64,000 nucleotides of DNA. Origin: Crambe crambe (Eukaryota > Porifera > Demospongiae > Poecilosclerida > Crambeidae). The translations under genes and the position numbers were made by a program. The stretch lies in NCBI GenBank assembly GCA_963924555.1, contig OZ004586.1:5042501-5106500 (forward strand), written 5' to 3'. Of this stretch, positions 35,121 to 46,600 are shown one piece after another (positions within the stretch are counted from its first letter, which is position 1; each line of letters opens with the position of its first letter). The notes under the pieces were generated by a model. The model saw nothing but the letters and a program-made list of their open reading frames with translations, was not told the DNA's origin and did not search any database.

Positions 35121-37720
35121 CTCTAACAATGGAAATAAATTAACATGAAAATTGTAAACATAAATTATTATCTAAGGAAAATTTCTATGGTACATGGTGT
35201 ATGCTTTTTCTTATACAAAAAGTGCTATACTATAGGATTACCCAAACTACAAGCTACAATATACAAAGTCACTTCAATCAGTGTTGATATCATTATCAGG
35301 GATAACACCACACCATTGTTTAACAGAATGAACAATTTCACTAGTGTACAGGACACCCACTGGTGTAGTTATTACTTCGATACCACTAATAAACATGCAT
35401 CAGAGCAACTGATCAATTACATATCATTTGCATGATAAAACTCCTCACTATGGACAATCCTGACATGAGGACTTTGCAAGACTTGGAAAAACCTACTGGG
35501 GTTACCCTGCACTGCACTATTCAGGACACACTCATAAAAGTCCAGTGCCTTTTGATTCTGAATGAGGGACACCTTTATGATCAGGACACTTTTGTAGTCC
35601 TCAAAAGAGCATTGTACTCGAGGTGTTTTATTTACAGAGAGTGTGCATTTAATCTACAAAAATCAACCCGTGGTTAGGAAACTTACAGACAAGTGAGATG
35701 GAGGGAAACTCAACGTCAATACATACTGATTGAGATGGAGAGAGTCGATGTACTGTGCATACTGAGCAGTCATCTCATCCAGCAACTCCAAATACTGTAG
35801 ATAGGGAAATTTTCGATGTTGATTTATTTTCATGGTCATGTTCAAAAATAATTATTTAATTACATGAAAATTAATTACCTTGTACAAAATGCTAAGTTGT
35901 AACAACAAAAGTAAAACATAGAGGTAGAAAAATGGTAGTGAGAGTTGAATTCAGGGGGGGCTGTAGAAACACTATCAAGAAGAAACTGATAATCCATTCT
36001 CATTTCTCACCACGTACCTTAAGAATGTCTAAACAGGGGATACCTACAAAATAAATAACCACCTTCGTTTATCTGTATCATGTAGGCGATATCAAAAGAT
36101 CACTTATTTTAGTTAGGAACCTAACTACCAATGTAATTGAAGCAGGCTACGTAGGTGCAAAGGCGGAATGGAAGTGCCTACTCAAATAAGGCACCTGCAT
36201 ACATTTGCATGCAGTGAAAGCAGCATGTCTTAATGTGCACTTGAACCCACCTTTGGGTCTCTTAACTGTCATGTTCTCAGTGTCTTTGTCAGGTTTCTAT
36301 AACAACTCCTAATCATGTAGCTAGTAAGGTGACACCAGAGGAAAGAGAAAGAGAGCCAAAGTTTAAAAATCGATTTTCAAAAACCAGTCATATCACAGAG
36401 TATGTCTAAGTAGGGATAACACGGATTGCCCCATTGGACTAATACTTAGCAGAATACTACCCTCCTACAGTCAGCAACTCCTAACTTGAAGACAGAACAC
36501 CTTCATCACCTTCAATGTGCTATGGAAGCAAAATTCGGTTGTACAGGCTACAACTTGTACCACTTTTCTGGGTTTTGAAATAAACAATTAAATGTTGTTT
36601 ATGTTCACTGAAATCCAGCAAAGTATTATAATACTTCAGAGTTAAAGTGTAACTGAAATGAAAAAAAATCATTAATGGTATTACATTTTTGGGTTGTTTT
36701 GTATGCCTACATTACTGCGAAGAAGTATGAGAAGCATTGATTGAAGTCTCACTGAGAAAATAGCAGTCCATTTCATATTTGGGGCACTCGTGATGTCATA
36801 GAGGGAAAATCAAAAGTTGGAGTCTGTATTTCACACATGGTTCCTGCATAATTAATCCTAGAGTATGCTAAAAGTTATACCAAATTTGAGAGTTCATGCC
36901 TATTACCTAAGGTCAGATACGTATCCAAGAATAACTTCAAAATGTAGAAACAAGCTCTCAGAGCTGATGAAATAGACTAGGGTACGTTCGTGTAATAATT
37001 AGGTGTAGTAACTAAGTGAGTATATACTTTAAACATTTTAATATTTACTAGGGTATGTTCATGTAACATAGCTATTCAATCGGGAGCGAAGCAGTTGGTG
37101 AAAGTCATTTGTACTTTGACTTATTGGGCTAAGATATTGCAGCAGTTGTGGCAGCTGCATACACAGGAGGCCGTATAAGGGTTTCATCTAGGAATTTCAC
37201 CTGGGGGGGAAGCGCACTGATCGTGTGGCTGTAGGCCACAGTGATGGGGAGAGTGTGGGAGGGGAAGTATCCCAAATTGGTCCTTAATTACCCCCTTTGG
37301 TGACTACATGTAACAACCTGTGGTCACCAAAGGGAGTAGCCTATACTAGGGAAATGCAAGCATTGTGGGGCGAGCATAATGAGAGTGCTGGTGCATGCCA
37401 CAAAAATTACAATACAAAAATTACTGGATATACAGAGTAAAGATTGATCCCCTACCCTTGTTCTGAGCCCTAGCTACATCTATTTCATGGAAATGTTTTT
37501 ATAATTAGCTATGCACATCAAAGAGATCAAGAACCAGGCAGGTTAATCTAAGGGTGAAAACAGGTGTTACTTCTGATGTTAATCTTGCACACTTCAAATA
37601 GATCGAGGGTTGGGAATGCACAGGTGATTAGCTCTGATTGGTGCTGCTGGTTGGTGGAACAGGGGAGTCTGTGATGATTGTTGATGGTTAGTAAGTCTTT
37701 GGTGCATAGCACACTACTCC
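35120..37720. other. No gene seen; dispersed repeats
   Basis: Contains a degenerate GTAGGGAT-family copy (36385-36540) and fragments of the GGAGCGAAGCAG repeat (about 37030-37110). Short ORFs are not supported. Confidence 0.5.
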
Positions 37721-37721
37721 T

Positions 37722-37880
37722 TCATCCTTTGCAGTCTTGCTTGTCGATCATCAGAAGACAACCTTTGGCTCTCAGACTTTCCACCCTGGCCTCCTTCTCA
37801 TCAGCTGTCTCAGATAATAACCTTTGGTGCTGATTTCTGGCCTCCCTCTCATCAGCTGTCTCAGATAATAACCTTTGGAG
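37722..37880 (-). pseudogene. STPR-like peptide repeat remnant
   Basis: On the minus strand two near-identical 17-residue units read QRLLSETADEREARNQ and QRLLSETADEKEARVE, followed by SLRAKG and a stop at 37722. Their pattern (RL-SET-E-REAR) matches the score-and-three-peptide repeat (STPR) proteins, which often carry degenerate tandem arrays. The upstream part of the ORF is ordinary duplicated non-coding DNA, so only a fragment survives. The source could be a host gene or a transposon. Confidence 0.4.
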
Positions 37881-40261
37881 CTGATTTTCTTGCACATACT
37901 GAGATGGGGGCTCCAGGGGGTCAGGACTCCCTAAGGACACACCCCCTTCACCCATGGCCACTTGTACCCTCCCTTTCAAATATGCTAAGTCTACCCCTGA
38001 TCTGGGTGTCTGGCTGGACCAATGTTGCCTGAATATTGACTTTGAGCATGCAAAACTTCATTTGAAGTTGTAAAGTTCCCCTACATCAGCCACTGGTGAC
38101 TGGACTACTAGGGAGAGAGGAAAATAGAATGGAGGGGAGTGACCAATTTATTTATTAATTTTTATGCTAAGCAGCAAACCTTCATCTAGCTATGGCCTTA
38201 CCATTTATTGTGCAAGACAACAAGTGTCATTCAGAGATAATTATGTGCACTTCTAGTGGTAGACAAATTACTAGTGTAGCTGAAACAATTATTCTAGTTA
38301 GTAACCCCTTAGCGTAGACGTTTATCTTTGATATACACTTTTATAGTCTCACATATGAGACTACCACTTGTAGTGTTAGTAACTTGTATTTTAAGTGGCA
38401 ATTATGTCACGAAAAATAATTTAATGCATATTTGTGGTCAAGTTTAAGGTTAAAGGTCAGTCCATCCAGTGAATTCAGACACCCCAGTCAATTTGCATTT
38501 TTATATTTGGACAACTAATCACTCTATATCTGCAATCAGTGATTGGTGACAATCTGCACATGTACCACACAATGGAAATATCTAATGTAATATATTTCAG
38601 CAGCGCACATTTCATGCAAGTATCTTTCAAATTTGAGAGCAAAGTAACTGCAGTATAGCAGCTAGATACAGAATGGATCAGGCAGGTCTTCATGGGTGGA
38701 GCCTTAGGTCGAATATGCCTGATCACTTTTTCAGAGTTATACTATTTATAACAATTAATTAAGAGAGTTATCTATCAGCCTTCTAGGTGGTCGAGATGGG
38801 GATCAGTTGCATATACTATCCAGAGAATAATTCTTTATGAGTATAGAGCTGAGACACCCCACACATTCTTTAGATAACGAGACCACTTAAATGCATGTGG
38901 AGGATTATTCCTCACAGGACCATCACCCACACATTCTTAAGATAGTGGACCATTAGGCTCAGATGGCTGTGGCTTTTTTTCTCACAAGTGGTAACGTAAT
39001 GAATGGTATATCTCTCTCACCTCAACTCTATGCTTGAGTGGAGTACTATCTCATTAACTAACAATGGTAGTAGTTGCTTAGTGTCATGAGTAGCCACAAC
39101 CTACCTGACACTCACAAGGTGCATTTCCCCCAACATGACCAGTGAAATGCTAAAAGAAGTCATCCATGCAATCTACATATCATGCAGTAGCTATGTCTTA
39201 GTGCACTATTCACCTGGTATGATTACGTGCACTTAAGCTTTTCATCCACCCATGGCTGCTATTGTAAATTTTGTCTGAGCTGAAAATAATAAGATGTGAA
39301 ATTAATGCATTTGTGCGTGAAATGTATTTTGACATACGTATGAGTATGTGTACGAGATAATATTATAATGTTCATCAAGTCAGAAAGTTCATCTGTCCTG
39401 GAAATCCTTCACAATTCCAATATCTAAATTCTTCTAGAGGAAATTTGCTGTAATGAGTTGATGGGGAAACCATAATATTTCCATTTGTAAATGTGGCCTC
39501 CCCCCCCCTCCTGAAAAATAACCCTGGATAAGGAAGGTTTCATACCTTTCTGCTTGATGCATTTATGACAATCTTTCTTTTAATGCTAGTGCTTCCCAAG
39601 GAGAGCTAGCTATAATGTAAATTGGTACTCCTGTTCAAATCGGAGGGTATGTTCATGTAATATATTCAATTGGCGAGCGAAGCAGTTAGTGAAAGTCATT
39701 TGACTTCTTAGGCTAAGATGGAGCTTACCACAAGCACTTACAAAGCCAAGAGCCTAAATCCACTTAGATAAGCCTAGCGCCTCTATGACAAAAAGCTATA
39801 GAAATCATAGCTGCTTATTGTGGGCACGTTTTATTTGTGGGATCAAAGGTCAACTTTTTGTATCCTCCCCTCAATTTAAGTATATGCTGGATGCTAAACA
39901 GTAAACCCCCTTGATTATAGCAACCCCACATAATTAATCCATTTAACATTTTTTTGGCATGCATTTATCAACCCAGTTATATAACATCCATGAATGTTAA
40001 TGTGCTACGAAATGATGGTATCGTGACTCGGGTATCAGAAATAGCTAGGTAGCTAGTAATTACAACTGAGGAATGTAATACCTTTCATGTATGCGTATAC
40101 AGCAATTTATGTGTGGTTATAACCAACTCAGATCACAAGAACTATATCCAGGCCTTGTGTTCACCTATCACTACAGATATAGCTAGCTACTTGGAATTCT
40201 TTGCCTGATGAGATTCACCTGAACTCTCTCCTTTTGTATTGTCCTCTGAATTATGCATTTA

Positions 40262-40330
40262 AACTTTAATTGTTTTTGTTTGTTTGTTTGTTTTTGTTGT
40301 TGTTTTGTTTGTTTGTTTTTGTTTTTGTAT
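40262..40330 (+). repeat. TTTG-rich low-complexity tract
   Basis: Alternating T runs and G. Similar tracts occur at 1770-1800, 3960-4010, 7430-7466 and, as A/C, at 45709-45766. Confidence 0.85.
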
Positions 40331-41374
40331 TATGGCTTGATATTAACCAATTTGAAAAAAATATTTGTTGATTCAGTGACTCAGTTCATGACTCATTGAA
40401 ATAAATTGTAGATAGTAAGTATGTATGTGTCGTGTATTTTTTCTAATTTCAGACAAAAAAAAACTATTTAATTCTTAAGGGGGTTCCCTGCCTAAAAGTT
40501 CTGCACTAGGATTACTCATTAACTGTGATGTGTATTGGCATGAAATTAAGTATGCTCTTTCAATCATAGTTGGGGTACTTACAACCAAAAAGTGAGTGTT
40601 GTTGGACTGGCCTCTTCTACAAGATACAGCACCAACAAGGACAGTTACAAGAGTCACAAGACTAATTAATATATCTATTCATACATTAGCTATTCTATTA
40701 TTTTCTAGCCAAAGCCATTGATTGAAGTATTTAATCTTATGTGCATTCAATCAGTTGTGCTAATTTTTAACTTCTAATCTTGCTGCGCGACCCAGTGGCT
40801 CCCTTACTCCCTGTGAGGCTGATCTTCTTGCCCAACAAGTATGGCTTAAGAATTGAGGCCCCAAAATATTATGTTCAACCAAAAATGAATTAAGGAAAAA
40901 TTTTCATCACTTACACAGTTCTAATTATGTAAAAGGGCTACACAATGTCATGTCATGACATACACTGACCACACCCATTTTCAGTCATACTAAACAGCAT
41001 TGTTTTCATGAAATTGTACTGGGGCAAGTGCCCCAGTTGCCCTAATGATAGCTACTCCTCTGTCATAGTGTGGTCATTAAAAAATATTGTTAATTACGTG
41101 ATAGAGGCTTCAAATTTGGCTTCAACTTAGCTATAGGATGAAACTAAGCAATAAATTTTTGACGGACATTGGTATGGAGGAAGGGAATGCTAAAACCGGA
41201 AAAGTGGACGGAGTAACGTTGACGAGCAAGTTTTGGACCCAGCTGTGCATGTTGCACATGCAATTGGCTTTGCAAACCCAGACTCATAAAAAGAGTCTGG
41301 GTATATGATCGAGGCTACGGTTTGCATTTATCTAAGTGCTTTGTGATATTAAATCATTACCACTTATATGACTA

Positions 41375-41844
41375 CAGTGGAACCTCCGAAAAGAGGACAC
41401 TTGGGGGAAAAGACCTTTGTCCTTATCTTGGAGGTTGTCCTTATCTTGGAGGTTTTATTTCCATGCAAAAAATGAGTGCTGATGAATTGTTTAGAAAAGT
41501 AGTCTTACAACTCAGTAAAGGAGGTGGATTTAGGTATTACTGTCTCTCTAAAGCTCCAAATGTTCATCTGCCTCTAAGAAGATAGCTCAAGAATTTCATT
41601 CGCGCGCTCGTTTAGCAAGTAATCTATGGGTCCGGGTACGGGTGTGGCCTAATGTCCGCTTTTCGGAGGCATTGATTCTGATTGGTTTGGACATCGAGCG
41701 GTGTCCGCTGTCCGGAGTTTGGAGGTAGTCCGTTTCTCGGAGGTTTTAAATGGTAAATTCAATCGGTGCTTTGATGGCCATATGGTTGTCCGTTTTACGG
41801 AGGTCGTCCGCTTCTGGGAGGGTCCGCTAAGAGAGGTTTCACTG
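41375..41844. mobile_element. 470-bp pogo/Tigger-like MITE
   Basis: The ends CAGTGGAACCTCCGAAAAG and the inverse of CAGTGAAACCTCTCTTAG are flanked by TA on both sides. CAGTGGAACCTC is the familiar end of pogo-type Tc1/mariner elements. Subterminal CTTGGAGGTT/TCGGAGG blocks repeat several times inside. No transposase. Confidence 0.75.
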
Positions 41845-42309
41845 TATCTCTGACAGCAATATGGAAGCAGGGGGGCACTGGCCCCCCAGATTTTGAGCTG
41901 GAGGCGCCTTAGCTGCCTGTTAATTGCAATACTGTCCCTTAAAGTAAATTGCATTATTGTAACTTACCTGACTGTGTTCAGTTTTTAGCAGTATTCTTTA
42001 ACTGGCTGGATTTCAAAAATAAGAGCAGAATGTAGCTTATCAATGTGTATGCCATAACCCATTACTGGTCAAGATAGAGTCTCAGATTTCACTGTAGCTA
42101 GTAGCTAGTGAGAATGGTGATTTTTTTGTTTTTTTCTTTCTTTAATGATTGTCTTGAAAAAGATTTTTTGGTGTGATCAATAATAACTATGTTGTAGGTA
42201 GCTAGCTACATATATTTGAATGATCATGATGCGAGTCGAAAAATAGCTTTCAGCACCCTTGCCAGCTACTTCACTTGCTCGTATTACAGGAAAGGCGGGG
42301 TGGAATTTA

Positions 42310-42413
42310 CAGTGGATTTACGTTCCGTTCTTACACAGGAAGCTGTGCGTCCATATATTAAAAACAAGGCATAAGCTTGCATACGGAATATTCGAACTGA
42401 GCGTAAATCCACA
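42310..42413. mobile_element. CAGTGGATTTACG MITE, copy 2, upstream of a gene
   Basis: It starts CAGTGGATTTACGTTCCGTT with TA before it and ends GAGCGTAAATCCAC. The right tip is decayed. It lies about 30 bp upstream of the ATG at 42444, and nothing comparable sits at the paralogous site near 4592. Confidence 0.6.
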
Positions 42414-42443
42414 ACTTCCATCTCAAAAGCTCCTTTAAGTAGA

Positions 42444-43570
42444 ATGGCTTCGGGGCGAGGTAAGCTGCATAACAAATCGTATAGCTAAAAGTAGCATGAT
42501 TTTCTACACTAAAACTAGTTCTAAATCTCCCACTGCTGTGCTAGTCTGGCGTAGCCAGCAAGCGCTTGGGGAGAGTCTGGTATACAATATCGTAAATTTA
42601 ATTTTTTGTGTCGACAATTTTCGTGTTGATTAGATTTCCGTTAACGTTGTTACAGCTTACTTGTAAATTAGCTGTTACACTATTAAATTTTTATACAACG
42701 TAATAATATTCTAATTTTCATTGTTGAACATGACCACAAAAATATTGAAAATTTCCTGATTTACGGTACTTTGAGTTGTCAGATTGGAATTTCCATTATG
42801 GTCACCTCTGATGCTCATGTATCATAGGCGAAGAAAACAGGGGGGCATGCATGTTGCAACAACATTTTTTAAAAATAGTGTCTTTTTATTACACCTTCAT
42901 AAGGATAAAACTGATAACATCAACTTAACGAAAGTAGCACATGAAGTTAATGAGAAAAGGGAAAAAATTTTTGGATTATAATTAATTATTTTCCCCTAAA
43001 ACACATACTCTTCTCACAGCAGCCTTTGATTGCACGTTTATTGTGCCCTTCCAGTCATGCCCAGTCAAAGACATCTTCCTTCACCCATGTGTATTATCAC
43101 CTGACAGACTCTGAAGCAGTTGATCTTGATGAGTTGGCATTGTAGGGATCCACTTCTAGATTCTGATCTGTCACAGTTAATTCTTCATAAAAGTCATTGG
43201 GTCACAGTTCAAAGTCTTGACGAGTTGCCATCTTCGGGTAGAGCTAATTGAGCAACGATACCAGCATCAATGCTGATGTTGAAATTTTGTCCACCAACCA
43301 CTGAAGTGCACCAAGCACCATGGACTGATTTTTCACTCTGAAGATGGGTTTATTTGATCATTCCTTTCTAACAAGGCTTGATTGTTTTTAGCTATATCTT
43401 TTGCTTCCTAAGATGTTCTTCCTTCTGCTCAGCAGCTAAGAGGCATGGAGATTTGCTCTACCTTTCTCTTCGATTTTTCTGCTCAATATAGTAAAATCGA
43501 ATGCCATGCACCATCTAAAATAGATATCGCGTATCAAGAATAATGAATTAGACCGAGTACCAGAATGTAC

Positions 43571-43607
<37 letters not shown>

Positions 43608-46600
43608 TCACTCACTCACTAGTCAACCCATTTTTTTTCAAGGGTACCAAGTAAAAAAATTTTTTTTTAAAGCTACCGTAGATAGTATAAAATGAAGCCT
43701 TACAGATAACAGCACCTATTATCGACTACTTAGTATACGGAAAGTCTACGGTAGTAAAAAAGGCTGCATTAAAAAATATATGGGAAAAACTTACAAGCTC
43801 TAAAGAAAACAGGACTTCAACAGCAGGTTTCATCAACTGCAGTATGAAAGTAAGTTACTACAAAACGTTTCCATCATAAACTGCTTCACAATTTAACAGT
43901 GGAATGGAATTGCTGCAAAATCTCACCTTTTCGTTGGTTTCTCAGTCTTCATTGGTCTGTGTTTCATATTCCTACAGAACCAAGGCTTTTAACTGGAATT
44001 ATGGCAATGGTTCATTTTTATGATGATGTGTGTAAAATGTTTTTTAAGGGCCCCAACATGTAGCTAGCTAGTGGAGCAAAACTTAAAGAAAGAATTGAAC
44101 GGAAGATGGTGACTGATATTGATATTGTGATTTTCAATGGGCGGTCAAAAATGGTGTAGGTGGTCGATTAATGATTTTTTTAGTTAATTCAATTGAGTGA
44201 GAGAATGTAAACTCAAACTATCTCGCGCATGCATGAATTGGGAAAGGGTCGCCGATCGATATAACGCCCGCGCGCGTGACGCGACGTCTAATTAATTTGA
44301 TATGGTATTTGGGATGGGTAATAGCGCGAGGCGAAGCCGAGTGCTATTTACTGCATTACAAGTCCTCCATGCTATCACATGCTAATAGTACACTGTGTAG
44401 TAGCTCTACTTCTGCTTCTGCCCATCAAAAAATGACTGCAGAAGAAGGAATAAGGGCGCAGCATAGCTAACTAGTAGTTTTCTTGTAGCTAGTACTTAGT
44501 TGGTTGTTGTTTTCATAGCTAGTAGGTTTAGGTAGATTATGCCAGCATAATTTTGGGAATAATCAGGACTTCCTGGAATCAAGCATAATGCCAGAATAAT
44601 GGGGCATATTTTTAGCTTAATGAGAATAATTGGAGCTTTTCTGCAAGCCTGAAAACAACTACTGCCTGAGGTAGTTTCTTGCTATACCAATACCTAAGAC
44701 CTATTATGATATGGACAACTACATGCAGCTGTTAGTTTATGGCAATGGCTATATGCTACTTCTAGCTCTGCTACTGCTACTGGTGGACTGGGGAAGCATA
44801 ATCATTAGAATAGTGGGAATAATTGGTGCATTTAAGGGGAATAATTGGTGCATTTGAGGGAATAATAGGTAGATTTTGGAGCATTATGAAATAGAATAAC
44901 TGGAGAAATCTTGAGCATAATCTACCTAAGCCTAGTAGCTAGTAGTTAGTGGTTGGCAATTAGCCAATTACACGCATGCGCATTAACACGGAGCACTATT
45001 AGCTTTGAATTTCATTAAAATAGCTATAATTGTCTATGTAGTTTACTAAAATACAATAAACTATTAATTACAAAACACCCTGATGGAATTGCTGCTGTGG
45101 GACTCTGCCAGATGTCCATCCAGTCATCTTCGAGTCCATTGATGCAAATCTGATACATCCAATCCACCTCACTGAACACTCATGGGGCTGCTGGTCTTTC
45201 AGGCCTTGATGCTTATGCTTGGAGAAGGGCTTAGGCTATGTACATCTTTTAAGACTACCAGTAACTCTCTGTGTGAGTCCCTTGCTCGTTGCTTGTGTTC
45301 TGTCTATGTTGATTCCTCCTGTTGTCCCCTTTTGGCCAGACATCTCATTGAAATCCAGGTATTCGACCTAACGGCATCGGTAAAAGAATCATTGCATAAG
45401 CTGTGATATCCAGGATGCTGCTACTACAGCAAGTTCATTTCTTGGACTCCATTTCATGCACAATCTGCAATGTATTGTGTTGTGAAAAAAAAGACACAGA
45501 AACTACAGTGTATTGAGTTCATGTAGAACAAAGATTACAGACCATGGAGGCAACAGGCTATCTGCCCTGCATAAGCTGAACAGCATTAGCAGCATCCTGG
45601 ATATCACAGCTTAAAAATGGTAAGGCCATAAAATCTACTTGATGTTTTCAGTATTATTTAAAACTGTGGCATGGACAGGAAAATGAAGCAATACAAAAAC
45701 ATACCAAAAAAAAAACAAAAAAAAAACAACAAAAAAAAAACAACAACAAAAAACAAACAAAAAAACTGCCAGTTCAGAGTTATGACTCGATACAGTTTAG
45801 AGGCATGACTTCATGACTGCAATTGCTTGGACAAAAACTGATAAAGCATCAACCATTTAAACTTGACCACAAAAATGCACATTATTGCAACTATAACTGA
45901 AGCAATCACTGGTAGCTACCTACACTAGTAATTTCTATAACTAAAAATTTAACTTGAAAGAGGAGTGCTATATTATATTCCCCCCCCCCCCCCTATACTG
46001 TGCCTCAGCACTTTGTTGTTGCCGAGGCAGAACTGCAGATCTTGAAGATACTGAAAATACAGATCTCAAAGAAATTATTCAGAAAGATAATGATGCCATT
46101 GCAAGAACCTTTGAAAGGCTCCATAAAGTCAAGAAAGCTAAGAATCAATCAAAAGGTGCAGATAAAGATGGGACAAATCTGATAGTTTGCCAGATTCTTC
46201 CACTGGGTTATCAGACTGTATCTACCCCTCCTAACACCACGCTGTCTCCCCCATGTTGTTGACCTCTGACCTCTAGTGCCAGTGGCAGGAATAGCTTCAG
46301 AGTCTTGTTTCTCCAGTATTGAAGTGTTCACTGAGGGGGGAAGTTCCCTTGGAAGGGGGATTGTTAGATGGGCTTTTAGGAACCTGATCCACTTTCATGT
46401 TAGAAGCTGCCTTTTGAGTCATTGATGATAATATTATTGATATATATTGACTGAGGTTCTTTTTCCTTCAAATAAACTTATAACAGCTGTGAAAGTACTA
46501 GAAGATCCAGTGGATGAAGCACTAGAAGATGTAGTGGATGAAGTACTAAAAGATGCACTAGAAGATGCAGTTGGTCATTATATTCCTCAAAGCAACATTT

